Assembly (NCBI RefSeq): GCF_003201975.1
Contig: NZ_QJJQ01000009.1
Coordinates: forward strand, 89,104 to 153,103
Length of the DNA: 64,000 nucleotides
Direction: 5' to 3'
From: Pseudogracilibacillus auburnensis
GTDB lineage: Bacteria; Bacillota; Bacilli; Bacillales; Amphibacillaceae
Below the pieces are notes generated by a model that worked only from the letters and a program-made list of their open reading frames with translations, did no database searches and was not told the DNA's origin. Numbering within the stretch: the first letter of the stretch is position 1; each line of letters starts with the position of its first letter. The position numbers were made by a program, and so were the translations under genes. Shown here in pieces: positions 8,610 to 17,261 of the stretch.

Positions 8610-9635
8610 TTAAATCTCGACAATCCTTCTCTCCTCTGCCGACCTTTTAATCGCTAAGATCACTTTTAATGTTTCCAAAGCGTCTGCCCCTGTGACGAAT
8701 GGGGACACTCCACTTTTTACAATATCGATAAAATGCAATAGTTCAGCTGTCATTGGGTCATTATCTTGAACATTCATTTTTTTCAATTGCAAAGGATGAT
8801 CCCAACCGTATTGATTCTCATCATATGTATAAACCGTAAAACTTGGAAAAGCTATGCTCCCTTTTGTCCCGAAAAAATAATAACAATCTCCTTTAGCACG
8901 TGCATATTTCGGATTTTCCCCAGTCGTTAATTCATAGGACCAAGGGGCAGGAACACCATCAGAGACGAAATAATTAATTGTTGGACCTTCAGCAGTTTCC
9001 ATTAAAATGGAAGCTGTGTCCTCGACTTCATTTTTTCGAATGAGGTTTTGACTTGATGCATACACGCGCTCTATTGTTAAGCCTGTCATAAAGCGAATCG
9101 TATCAATATCATGGACCGCATTAATTAATAGGGGACCGCCACCTTTAGTTATACGCCAATTCTCGGCAAAATAGGCATGATCTTTCGCTAACGTAAACAT
9201 CATATTGATCCCAACTAGATTACCAATCACGCCAGATGCAAGCGTTTCTTTTAATTTTCTCACCTTACTTGAAAAGCGGCGATGGTGTCCGACTAATAAA
9301 TGAATCCCATGCTTTCTAGCAACGCGGATCATCGCTTCACCATCCGTCACCGTTGCAGCAATTGGTTTTTCCACTAACACATGAATTCCTTTTTCTGCAC
9401 ATAGTCGAACAGCTTCTTCATGTAAATGGTTAGGCAATGTGATGATCACCCCGTCTAGTTCACATGTCTCAAGTAAATCTCGATAATCGACAAAAAGAGG
9501 AGCACCGAGCAATTCCGCTCGCTGCTTAGCTAATTTGTCATTTCCTGCAACTGCTACAAGTTCGACACCTGCAATCTGTTTACTATCTTGGGCGAATTTG
9601 TACCCATGATTTAGTCCGAGTACAGCTAATTTCAT
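8610..9635 (-). CDS. Gfo/Idh/MocA family oxidoreductase
   Basis: A 341-residue NAD(P)-dependent dehydrogenase. The N-terminus is a Rossmann fold (KLAVLGLNHG; the usual GxGxxG is relaxed here), followed by the family's VLVEKPIA motif with its catalytic-site lysine and by GHHRRFSS. The C-terminal half is the GFO/IDH/MocA beta-sheet domain with the AVHDIDTIRFMTG stretch. It oxidises or reduces a sugar, inositol or hydroxy-acid type substrate. I chose the ATG at 9635, 9 bp after AGGTG, over the GTG at 9647 that overlaps that site. It is the last gene of the tct operon, 18 bp after tctA, and may act on the imported compound. Confidence 0.8.
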   Translation of the reverse strand: MKLAVLGLNHGYKFAQDSKQIAGVELVAVAGNDKLAKQRAELLGAPLFVDYRDLLETCELDGVIITLPNHLHEEAVRLCAEKGIHVLVEKPIAATVTDGEAMIRVARKHGIHLLVGHHRRFSSKVRKLKETLASGVIGNLVGINMMFTLAKDHAYFAENWRITKGGGPLLINAVHDIDTIRFMTGLTIERVYASSQNLIRKNEVEDTASILMETAEGPTINYFVSDGVPAPWSYELTTGENPKYARAKGDCYYFFGTKGSIAFPSFTVYTYDENQYGWDHPLQLKKMNVQDNDPMTAELLHFIDIVKSGVSPFVTGADALETLKVILAIKRSAEERRIVEI

Positions 9636-9653
9636 TTTCGTACTCACCTCTAA

Positions 9654-11153
9654 TTAAGCTTTTTTAAATTTTGCTTTTAGTTGTTGGAACATACTCGTCT
9701 GTGATACCAATGTAAAGACAAAAACGATCGTTAAAATAAGTGTGATTGGTGCGTTGACAAAACCGAGTAAAAAGTCAAATCCACCATCTGATCCCATGTA
9801 AGCCCTACGGAAGGACGTGTCCACGAGTGGCCCTAAAATAATTCCTAACACGAGTGGTGCCACTGGAAATTTATATACTTTCATAAAGAAACCGATAAAT
9901 CCAAAGCCGAGCATCCAATAAACATCCGTAATGTTATTGTTCAGTGCATAAGAACCAATCACCGTGATGACCGCAATAATTGGTAGTAAAATTTGGTTCG
10001 GAACTGTAATAATACGAATGAAGATTGTAACGACAGCAAGTCCAAAAATAAGCAAGAAAATGTTCGCAAGTGTTGCTGATCCGACCATCATCCAAAATAA
10101 ATCGCCACTCTGTTCCATTAATAATGGTCCTGGTTGTAAGCCGTGAATGAATAAAGCTCCGATAAAAATAGCTGTTACAGCATCTCCCGGAATTCCTAAT
10201 GTTAGAAGTGGAATAAGTGCACCACCGATTGCCGCATTATTCGCTGCTTCTGGAGCAATAACCCCTGCATGAGCCCCTTCACCGAAAGGTCGGTTCGGGT
10301 TTTTAACCGTCTGTTTCGCATGATCATATCCGAGTAGTGCCGCAATTTCTCCCCCCGCACCCGGCAAAGCTCCAATTAACACACCTAGTACCGAAACACG
10401 TAATGATAACGGTAAAAACTTCAGCAAAAAAGCAATCGTTGGAAAAGCTGTCTTCTTCAATATCGATGCCTTTCCCTCTGCAGAGAGATTTTTCATTTGA
10501 TACAAAATTTCTGACATCCCAAACAACCCTAGAATCGCTACGACAAAATTAACTCCATTCATTAATTGAAAAGAACCGAATGTAAATCTACTTCCGCCAC
10601 CAATTGTATCCATTCCGACAAGACCGATAATAATACCAGCACCTGCAGCAAAAATTCCTTTCCCGGTTGCTCCTTTACTGAGACTTCCGACTAAAAGAAG
10701 TCCAAGCAAGGCTAAAAGTAAATAATCACGTTGGGCAAAATGAATGGCGATTTTTGATACAAGTGGGGCAGCAGTTGCTAAAATGAGAACACCAACAATC
10801 CCTCCAACAAAAGAGAAAATCGTCGTCAGTGTCAATGCAAGTTTTGCCTCCCCTTTTTGAGCCATCGGATACCCGTCAAACGTTGTTGCAACAGAGGATG
10901 GAGCACCAGGCATATTAATTAAAATAGCCGCTCTTGAACCACCAAAAACTCCACCGAAATAAACACCGAGCATAAGCGCTAACGAATCGTACATTTCCCA
11001 AGAGTAAGTGAGGGAAAGAAGTAGCGCTACCCCCATCGTAACTGAAAGTCCAGGAATGGCACCGATAATAATCCCAGCAAATGTACCAGCAGCAACGAGT
11101 AATAATAATCTAATATCTAAAAATGGTATAAGAAAATCTTGAAGTACTTCCAT
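9654..11153 (-). CDS. tctA: tripartite tricarboxylate transporter, large membrane subunit TctA
   Basis: A 499-residue protein with 11 or 12 transmembrane segments. The conserved TctA patches are present: GIIIGAIPGLSVTMGVALLL near the N-terminus, GVYFGGVFGGSRAAILINMPGAPSS, and GALPGAGGEIAALLGYDHAK with the second proline-glycine pore motif. It forms the translocation channel of a TTT secondary carrier that moves a carboxylate handed over by the TctC lipoprotein. The start ATG has AAGGAGCG 6 bp upstream. It begins 15 bp after tctB ends, which supports one transcript. Confidence 0.93.
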   Translation of the reverse strand: MEVLQDFLIPFLDIRLLLLVAAGTFAGIIIGAIPGLSVTMGVALLLSLTYSWEMYDSLALMLGVYFGGVFGGSRAAILINMPGAPSSVATTFDGYPMAQKGEAKLALTLTTIFSFVGGIVGVLILATAAPLVSKIAIHFAQRDYLLLALLGLLLVGSLSKGATGKGIFAAGAGIIIGLVGMDTIGGGSRFTFGSFQLMNGVNFVVAILGLFGMSEILYQMKNLSAEGKASILKKTAFPTIAFLLKFLPLSLRVSVLGVLIGALPGAGGEIAALLGYDHAKQTVKNPNRPFGEGAHAGVIAPEAANNAAIGGALIPLLTLGIPGDAVTAIFIGALFIHGLQPGPLLMEQSGDLFWMMVGSATLANIFLLIFGLAVVTIFIRIITVPNQILLPIIAVITVIGSYALNNNITDVYWMLGFGFIGFFMKVYKFPVAPLVLGIILGPLVDTSFRRAYMGSDGGFDFLLGFVNAPITLILTIVFVFTLVSQTSMFQQLKAKFKKA

Positions 11154-11168
11154 GGATAACGCTCCTTA

Positions 11169-11615
11169 CTATGGAAAAATAATGTGAAAAAGTTTTGAAA
11201 ATAATAAATAAATAACGATAACACTACCTATGGAAACGAGAATATTCACTTTCCATGAAACATTTTTCAAGTAAAGCATGCTGGCACATAAGAAAATAAA
11301 CGTCGCTGGAAAAAAGGTAATGATTGAAAGTAAAATAACGTAAACGACGATCATTGCGAAGAAAGTTAAAATAAATTTATACTCTTTTAATGAAAAAGTC
11401 TCTTCCTTATTCTCTTCACTTTGATGTGTAGGACGCTGTTGCAATAAAACGCTAATTCCAGTTAACAGCATAATAATCGAAATTAACGCTGGGAAAAAAC
11501 TTCCGCCTGCAGGGTCAAGTATTGAGGCTTTTTCCATGACGAGTGCCTGGCTAAAAAATATAAGACTAACGATAACCATTATCATTCCAGGAGCTAATTT
11601 TTTTACAGCTTGCAT
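11169..11615 (-). CDS. tctB: tripartite tricarboxylate transporter, small membrane subunit TctB
   Basis: A 148-residue protein with four hydrophobic helices and the TctB pattern (an N-terminal helix APGMIMVIVSLIFF, the DPAGGSFFPALISIIMLLTGI stretch, then a charged linker and two C-terminal helices). It partners TctA in the membrane. The ATG at 11615 follows AAAGGAGG by 8 bp; the upstream in-frame TTG at 11633 precedes that site. The gene lies between the tctC genes and tctA; the 365-bp gap to tctC holds a terminator and a TGCG array. Confidence 0.88.
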   Translation of the reverse strand: MQAVKKLAPGMIMVIVSLIFFSQALVMEKASILDPAGGSFFPALISIIMLLTGISVLLQQRPTHQSEENKEETFSLKEYKFILTFFAMIVVYVILLSIITFFPATFIFLCASMLYLKNVSWKVNILVSIGSVIVIYLLFSKLFHIIFP

Positions 11616-11688
11616 ATCAACTCCTCCTTTCAAAGCTAATAATTAGAGGTGTAAATTTATTAATAGATGGACATGTCACATATTCATT

Positions 11689-11840
11689 TGCGAATTTGTG
11701 AAGTCGTACCTGACTTTTATACAAAAGTGCGCAAACTTCGAGTTCAAGTGCGTAAATCTTTATAGCAAGTGCGCAAATTTCGAGTTCAAGTGCGTAAAAA
11801 TTTATCGAAAGTGCAAAAATTTCAAATGCAAGTGCGTAAA
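11689..11840. repeat. 21-bp periodic TGCG array, locus 2
   Basis: Words start at 11728, 11749, 11770, 11791, 11812 (TGCA) and 11833, all exactly 21 bp apart, with one outlier at 11689. TGCGCAAA and TGCGTAAA alternate. The array lies upstream of tctB on the side opposite to transcription. TGCG reads on the plus strand. Confidence 0.85.
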
Positions 11841-11944
11841 ACATATTAAATGGAGCACAGCACATCAATCAGCACTTAACCAAATTCATCGGTAATAAAT
11901 CTAATACTTGCGTATAGCCAGAATATCTTACAATGAAAATAAAG

Positions 11945-11977
11945 AAGAGCCCGCCCTAAAGCGAGCTTCTCCACATT
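11945..11977 (-). terminator. terminator after tctC
   Basis: On the minus strand AGAAGCTCGC, a loop of about 6 bases, then GCGGGCTCTTCT and TTTATTTT. The stem has a bulge. It would end or attenuate the tctC message before tctB, so binding-protein genes could be transcribed more than the membrane subunits. Confidence 0.65.
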
Positions 11978-11980
11978 TTT

Positions 11981-13045
11981 TTATTCTTCTACTTTTGGAA
12001 TATCAAATTCTTCTGGTGATGCTTTCGTTTCGCCTGCTTCATATAACATCCATGCAGAAGTAGAACGGTTTTTGTCGACAAAATCAATTGCTTCTTGTCC
12101 ACTAATATTCATGTATTCCATTCCTAAGCTTTCTAAAGTAGCTTTAAAATCACTTGATTCTACTGCAGTTTGGAAAGATGCTGATAATTTTTCAACGACA
12201 TCAGCTGGAGTATCTTTATGTGCAAATACTGCTTGGAAAGGACCCCACGGTAAATATTTTCCGATCTCTGGATAAGCGTCTGTAACAGCTGGTACATCTG
12301 GAAGTGATTCGATTGACTCATCGTTCACAACTGCTAACATACGGAAATCTCCAGACTCAACATATTCTTGTGCAGCTGAAACTGTTACAGATGTCACATC
12401 CACTTCGCCACCTAAAAGGGCAGTTGATACAGGACCTTCTCCATCATATGGAACAGTTTTAAATTCAGTACCTAATTCATTGTTTAACATTGCAAGTACA
12501 ACACTTGGAAGCCCACCTTCACCAGTCGTACCGAAAATTAAATCATTTGGCTTTTCTTTCGCATAATCTACTAAATCTTCAATCGTGTTAAAAGGTGAGT
12601 CAGCTTTTACAATAATTCCTGCATAACTACTAGCAATAACTGAGATAGGAACAAAATTTTCTTGATAACTAAGATCAGCAATATCTAATACTTGGTAAAG
12701 GTTCGGGTTCTCTGCACCGAATAATAAAGTGTATCCATCAGCAGGTTGATCACTTACATACTTCGTTGCAATTGCACCAGCCGATCCTGCTTTATTTTGC
12801 ATAACGAATGAACCGTCAATTTCGCCTTCAACAATTGGAGCGAGTGTTCTAGCAATAATATCCGTTGCTCCACCTTCACCCCACATGATGATTCCATCAA
12901 TGTTTTTCTCAGGATATGAACTCGCTGCATCTTCACTATCTTTTGAATCCTTTTTATCCCCATCGCCACCAGAGCCACAAGCTGCTAGCACTAGCATAAC
13001 AATTGCGAGAAGTGGGATTGTTCGTTTTAAAAATTTGTTCTTCAT
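11981..13045 (-). CDS. tctC: TctC-type (Bug family) substrate-binding lipoprotein, copy 1
   Basis: A 354-residue extracytoplasmic solute-binding lipoprotein. The signal peptide ends with the lipobox LAAC followed by GSGGDGDKK. The mature part has the Bug-fold landmarks IDGIIMWGEGGATDIIARTLAP, VMQNKAGSAGAIA and DGYTLLFGAENPNLYQ. It captures a carboxylate outside the membrane and delivers it to TctAB. I chose the ATG at 13045, 10 bp after a GGGGG run, over the ATG at 13072. It is a clear paralogue of the next gene upstream, with the same motifs in the same order, so it arose by tandem duplication. Confidence 0.92.
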   Translation of the reverse strand: MKNKFLKRTIPLLAIVMLVLAACGSGGDGDKKDSKDSEDAASSYPEKNIDGIIMWGEGGATDIIARTLAPIVEGEIDGSFVMQNKAGSAGAIATKYVSDQPADGYTLLFGAENPNLYQVLDIADLSYQENFVPISVIASSYAGIIVKADSPFNTIEDLVDYAKEKPNDLIFGTTGEGGLPSVVLAMLNNELGTEFKTVPYDGEGPVSTALLGGEVDVTSVTVSAAQEYVESGDFRMLAVVNDESIESLPDVPAVTDAYPEIGKYLPWGPFQAVFAHKDTPADVVEKLSASFQTAVESSDFKATLESLGMEYMNISGQEAIDFVDKNRSTSAWMLYEAGETKASPEEFDIPKVEE

Positions 13046-13106
13046 GCTGTTTTTTCCCCCTGTTTTTTTCATTGTTACTTGATTTCATTTTCTTTCAAGT
13101 ATTTTA

Positions 13107-14156
13107 TTATTCTTCACCAATTTTTGGAATGCCTAAATCTTCTGGAGAGACGTCTGTTTCCCCGGCTTCATACAGCATCCAAGTAGATGTTGAACGGTTT
13201 GCTTTTACGAAGTCTTCTGCTTCTTTTCCGTGTAAATTTAACGGGTCAACGCCAAGGCTCGTAAGTTTTTCAATAAAGGCTTCATCATTTTGCGCTGTTT
13301 CAAATGCATCACTTAACTTTTGAACGACCTCTTCAGGTGTATCCTTATGTGCGAATATGCCCTGGAATGGTCCCCACGGTAAATATGCATCAAACTGCGA
13401 ATAAATATCCGTAATTGGTGGAATATCAGGAATAGAGTCTAATGAACTGTTATTAAGAACGGCAAGCATTTTAAAGTCGCCAGAGTCTACATACTCCTGT
13501 GCTGCTGAAACGGCTAACACTGTAACATCAATTTCTTTTCCAAGTAATGCAACAGCAAGAGGGCCGTCCCCATCATAAGGAATTAAATTAAATTCTGTTT
13601 CAAGCTCACTTTTTAACATCGCACTTGCCACATGCGGTAAACCACCAGTACCTGAAGTTCCCATATTTAATTTGCCAGGATTATCTTTTGCAAAAGCAAC
13701 TAAATCTTCTAATGTATCAAATTCTGAATCTTTATTTACGACGATTCCAGCGTAACTTTGTCCAATAATTGAAACTGGAACGAAATCATTTACGTAATCC
13801 CTTTCAGAAATGCCTAAAAGTTGATAAAGGTTTGGGTTTTCCGCTCCGAATAATAAGGTATATCCATCAGCAGATTGGTCGTATACATATTGTGCTCCAA
13901 TCGCACCTGTCGCACCTGTTTTATTTTGCATAATGAGGGATGCGCCAAGTTCGTCTTCTGCAATTGATGCTAGCGACCGGGAAATAATATCGGTTGCTCC
14001 ACCTTCACCCCACTGGATCACACCAGTAATATCTTTTTCAGGAAAAGAATCGTCCGCTGAACTAGCGTCTTTTTCACCTCCACCACATGCTGCTAAAGAA
14101 AATAGTGCAAGTAAAGCAAATAGAAATCCAATTTTTTTAATCACTTTATTCATCAT
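13107..14156 (-). CDS. tctC: TctC-type (Bug family) substrate-binding lipoprotein, copy 2
   Basis: A 349-residue paralogue of the downstream binding protein and first gene of the operon. Lipobox LAAC is followed by GGGEKD; ITGVIQWGEGGATDIISRSLAS and MQNKTGATGAIGAQY match copy 1, as does the C-terminal NRSTSTWMLYEAGETDVSPE. The gap to copy 1 is only 61 bp. Two binding proteins for one TctAB pair suggests either two related ligands or dosage. The start is the double ATG at 14156 behind AAGGAAGG. Upstream lies a candidate cre box and a TTCCA/TGGAA repeat. Confidence 0.92.
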   Translation of the reverse strand: MMNKVIKKIGFLFALLALFSLAACGGGEKDASSADDSFPEKDITGVIQWGEGGATDIISRSLASIAEDELGASLIMQNKTGATGAIGAQYVYDQSADGYTLLFGAENPNLYQLLGISERDYVNDFVPVSIIGQSYAGIVVNKDSEFDTLEDLVAFAKDNPGKLNMGTSGTGGLPHVASAMLKSELETEFNLIPYDGDGPLAVALLGKEIDVTVLAVSAAQEYVDSGDFKMLAVLNNSSLDSIPDIPPITDIYSQFDAYLPWGPFQGIFAHKDTPEEVVQKLSDAFETAQNDEAFIEKLTSLGVDPLNLHGKEAEDFVKANRSTSTWMLYEAGETDVSPEDLGIPKIGEE

Positions 14157-14248
14157 CACTCTACCTTCCTTATTCATTATAATTCATTTTTTTGCATAAT
14201 GATAAGTATTTACGGTTAGAAAACTCACCTCCATTTTTTAGTTAAATC

Positions 14249-14262
14249 TGAAAACGTTTACT
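14249..14262. promoter_or_regulatory. candidate CcpA cre box
   Basis: TGAAAACGTTTACT matches the catabolite-response consensus TGWAANCGNTNWCA at 13 of 14 positions. It lies about 95 bp upstream of the tct operon start, in the divergent control region with the IclR gene. Carbon catabolite repression of carboxylate uptake is the expected use. Confidence 0.5.
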
Positions 14263-14277
14263 ACTGACTTTATGAAA

Positions 14278-14292
14278 TTCCATTGTGTGGAA
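14278..14292. promoter_or_regulatory. palindrome TTCCA-N5-TGGAA, candidate IclR operator
   Basis: Perfect 5-bp arms around five bases. IclR-family regulators commonly bind short palindromes of this form near their own gene. It is 120 bp upstream of the tct start and 285 bp upstream of the iclR start. Confidence 0.45.
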
Positions 14293-14515
14293 CAATATAC
14301 TTCTACATGGAATTTGATGATAAAAGCATTCTAACATAAAAAAATAAGAATGTCATTAGAAATTTTTAAAAAAATCAAAGATTATAGGAATTTTTCCTTA
14401 GATTGGATATAGAAATACAGTTCATTTGTTTTATTTTTGTGGAAAGAAAATTTGTATATAAGGAAGAAATAAAAAAGATTGAAAAAGCACTCTAATTGTT
14501 TTACACTAGACTTAG

Positions 14516-14534
14516 AGTTCTATTATACAGAACT
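14516..14534. promoter_or_regulatory. palindrome AGTTCT-N7-AGAACT over the iclR promoter
   Basis: Perfect 6-bp arms. It covers the probable -10 region (TATACA at 14524, with TTTACA 18 bp upstream at 14500) of the regulator gene, so autoregulation is likely if the IclR protein binds it. Confidence 0.45.
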
Positions 14535-14576
14535 AAGTTCCATTAATGTGAAATATGAAAGGGGAACTAGTTAATA

Positions 14577-15326
14577 ATGGAAAATAACCCACAAGTGATT
14601 AGATCCGTTCAACGGGCAATCGATATATTACAATGTTTCGGAAAAAACAGTGAGGAGTTGACGCTTACTGAAATTTCGAATGAAACAGGACTAGCTAAAT
14701 CAACGACGACAAGATTGCTCGCTACATTAGAAGAAAATAACTTTTTAGAAAAAGAAGTGACATCAGGAAAATATCGGCTCGGCAGACAATTATATTTCTT
14801 AGGTCATGCAGCCGGTCGTTCCATGGAATTAAAAGAAGTTTCCCAACCTGCCATGGTCCGTTTGCGCGATCAAGTGAAAGAAACAGTAAATCTCTACGTG
14901 ATAGAAGGAGAGCACCGCGTCTGTATTCAACAGTTTGAAAGTTTACAATCGGTGAAACATATGATTCAAATCGGGCAAAAGTTACCATTAACGGTAGGTG
15001 CAAGCGGTAAAGTGTTATTAGCTTATCAATCACGAAAATTTATAGACGATGTCATGGAAAAGCAAAGTATGGTGAAAAGCAAATCAGAACTTTTAACTGA
15101 ATTAAATCAAATCGTCATGGAAAAATACGCTGAAAGTATTGAAGAAAGAGAACTCGGCACATCAGCAGCTGCCGCTCCCGTGTTTAATATTAATGGTGAA
15201 GTAATTGCCGCACTTTCGATTTCAGGGCCAGCACAGCGATTTAATCCCAAAAAAGTTACTGATTTAAAGACTATTCTTGTCGCGTCCGCCCTTGAAATTT
15301 CGACGAATATGGGATATACGATTTAA
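14577..15326 (+). CDS. IclR family transcriptional regulator
   Basis: A 249-residue regulator. Residues 5-65 form the winged helix-turn-helix (VIRSVQRAIDILQCFGK, then LTLTEISNETGLAKSTTTRLLATLE), and the rest is the IclR effector domain (KETVNLYVIEGEHRVCIQQFES, LPLTVGASGKVLLAY, and the terminal ELGTSAAAAPVFNINGEVIAALSISGP). The family usually senses a small organic acid. Position argues that it controls both the divergent tct operon and the CoA-transferase/lyase pair downstream. Start ATG with AAAGGGGAAC upstream. Confidence 0.9.
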   Translation: MENNPQVIRSVQRAIDILQCFGKNSEELTLTEISNETGLAKSTTTRLLATLEENNFLEKEVTSGKYRLGRQLYFLGHAAGRSMELKEVSQPAMVRLRDQVKETVNLYVIEGEHRVCIQQFESLQSVKHMIQIGQKLPLTVGASGKVLLAYQSRKFIDDVMEKQSMVKSKSELLTELNQIVMEKYAESIEERELGTSAAAAPVFNINGEVIAALSISGPAQRFNPKKVTDLKTILVASALEISTNMGYTI

Positions 15327-15870
15327 ATGCCAACCGGCGTTGGCGAGCATGTAGAGAAAGACTGGAAAATCGCTTGGAAGATCTGAAAGTTGTATACCGC
15401 TTGGTAAATCGCCAAGTTCGTCTAGCGGAAAGGTGAACGCTCGGTAACACGGAGGGATTGACTGCAAACTGGTGGAAGAGTGGAATGCCTGTGTGATTAA
15501 CAATGCATTCGGTAAGGACGGAAGAATTTACTGCATTCCGGAAAATGAGGCACGCCGACAAAATCCGGCGATACTTAGTAGTACGGATGGATTGCCTATA
15601 AATGATAGGACAGTATTGTGTTAAAACTTCGGATAACCGAACACTACTTTTCAAATAGGTGCAAATAGCAACCAAGCGATTTTTTTATTAAAAGACTTAC
15701 AATGATGAGTCAACGAATACATGAATATCTTCACCATTTAATTTTATCGAGCACTAATCATTTTATTATCAAAATGATGTTCAAAGACATTTGTACGAAA
15801 AAAAGTTATTACAACGTACAAATGGCATTTTAATTTGGATCGATCCAACATCTATACGGAGGTAATGAGG
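15327..15870. other. 544-bp non-coding stretch
   Basis: No gene is supported. From 15350 to 15560 the DNA is richer in GC than usual spacers and repeats short words (CGCTTGGAAG, CGCTTGGTAA, CGCTCGGTAA, GCATTCGGTAA, GCATTCCGGAAA) at irregular spacing of 24 to 70 bp. This may be a decayed relative of the TGCG arrays, but I cannot show a period. From 15660 on it is AT-rich leader DNA holding one long inverted repeat. Confidence 0.5.
15788..15824. promoter_or_regulatory. perfect 10-bp inverted repeat before the CoA-transferase gene
   Basis: CATTTGTACG and CGTACAAATG flank a 17-base spacer rich in A and T. It ends 46 bp before the start codon. Either an operator with two half sites 27 bp apart centre to centre, or a leader hairpin; there is no T-run after it, so a terminator is unlikely. 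Confidence 0.55.
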
Positions 15871-17079
15871 ATGACAGCAAAGAATTTTGGTCCGTTAACT
15901 GGAACAAAAATACTAGATATTTCAACGATGATTGCGGCACCTTTTGGGGCAACATTGTTAGCAGATTTTGGAGCAGAAGTCATAAAAATTGAACTACCGA
16001 ATAAGGGAGATACGCTCCGGACAGTGGGACCTTGGAAAGATGGAGAAGCGTTAAGATGGCCAGGGCTTGCCAGAAACAAGAAATCATTAACACTTGATAT
16101 TCGCACAGATGAAGGGAAAAAAATCTTCAAAAAACTGATCGCTCAATCTGATATTTTAATCGAAAATTTCCGTCCAGGTACACTGGAAAAATGGGATCTT
16201 GGCTATGAAGATTTAAAAAAGGAAAATCCAGAACTAGTGATGGTACGAGTTTCTGGATATGGACAAACTGGCCCATATCGAGAAAAAGCTGGATTCGGGA
16301 CACCTGGAACTGCTTTTAGCGGACATACCGCAATCCAAGGGTATCCGGATCGTCCTCCAGTTAGCCCATCGTATTCATTGCTCGATTATATTACAGGGGT
16401 TTATGTAGCATTCGCAGCAGTTGCAGCATTATACCATCGCGATACTGGAGAGGAACATGAGGGACAAGTCGTTGAAATGGGGCTGTATGAATCGATTTTC
16501 CGGATGCTTGAATTCCTTGTTGCCGAATACGACCAAAATAAAAAAATTCGAGAAAGAAGTCCAGGTTTATCAGGTCACTCAAGCCCGGCTGGAACGTATG
16601 AAACGAAAGACGGAAAGTTTGTTGTCCTCGTTTGCAGTACAGATTCAACGTTCGATCGACTAGCGAAAGCGATGGGACGTGAAGATATGTTAGAAGATGA
16701 CCGTTACTATACGAATTCGGAACGATTAAAAAATGACGACGATGTACAAAAAATTGTTTCCGACTTTATTAAACAATATACACAAAAAGAGTTAACGGAA
16801 AATCTTGATGCACAAGGTGTTCCAGTTAGTCCAATTTATACGATTGAAGATATTTTTAATGATCCACAATATAAAGCACGTGAAAATATCGTCGAGGTGG
16901 AACACCCTCGTTTAGGAAAAGTAAAAGTTCCAGGAATCGTACCGAAATTTTCAAAAACACCTGGAGCAATTCGTCACCGTGCACCTGAACTTGGTGAACA
17001 TAATAATGAAATTCTAAGTGAAGCATTAGGACTCTCAGAAGAAGAAATTAATGCACTAAAAGAACAAGGCATTATATAA
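15871..17079 (+). CDS. CaiB/BaiF family (class III) CoA-transferase
   Basis: A 402-residue class III CoA-transferase. The N-terminus has LTGTKILDISTMIAAPFGATLLADFGAEVIKIE, the family's CoA-binding opening, followed by IENFRPGTLEKWDLGYEDL and the VRVSGYGQTGPY motif. The catalytic aspartate is in SLLDYITG (about D172, like D169 of formyl-CoA transferase). It moves CoA from a donor such as succinyl- or acetyl-CoA to a carboxylic acid. The ATG at 15871 is 8 bp after GGAGG; upstream in-frame starts ignore that site. The HMG-CoA-lyase-like gene follows, so it probably activates the acid the lyase then cleaves. Confidence 0.9.
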   Translation: MTAKNFGPLTGTKILDISTMIAAPFGATLLADFGAEVIKIELPNKGDTLRTVGPWKDGEALRWPGLARNKKSLTLDIRTDEGKKIFKKLIAQSDILIENFRPGTLEKWDLGYEDLKKENPELVMVRVSGYGQTGPYREKAGFGTPGTAFSGHTAIQGYPDRPPVSPSYSLLDYITGVYVAFAAVAALYHRDTGEEHEGQVVEMGLYESIFRMLEFLVAEYDQNKKIRERSPGLSGHSSPAGTYETKDGKFVVLVCSTDSTFDRLAKAMGREDMLEDDRYYTNSERLKNDDDVQKIVSDFIKQYTQKELTENLDAQGVPVSPIYTIEDIFNDPQYKARENIVEVEHPRLGKVKVPGIVPKFSKTPGAIRHRAPELGEHNNEILSEALGLSEEEINALKEQGII

Positions 17080-17261
17080 AAAACTTACGAGGCAAGCTAA
17101 ACGGATACGTAGTTCAAAAGCACAAAATGGAAATTATGGGAGAGGAATATTATTGTTCCACTTTCACAAATGTTTTTTCCATCATAGCGGCAATCATTTT
17201 ATTTTTTCGTTTCTCCGCCTTATAAAATAAAGAAAAATCTTTTTTAAAAGGATGATTTTAC

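Noticed and set aside
15350..15560. Eighth phased array
   Set aside because: GGTAA and GGAAA words recur, but spacing is irregular (16 to 70 bp), so I could not show a 20- or 21-bp period.
15823..15838. Second sigma-54 promoter before the CoA-transferase gene
   Set aside because: TGGCAT is followed at the right distance by TTTG rather than TTGC, so the -12 element is missing.
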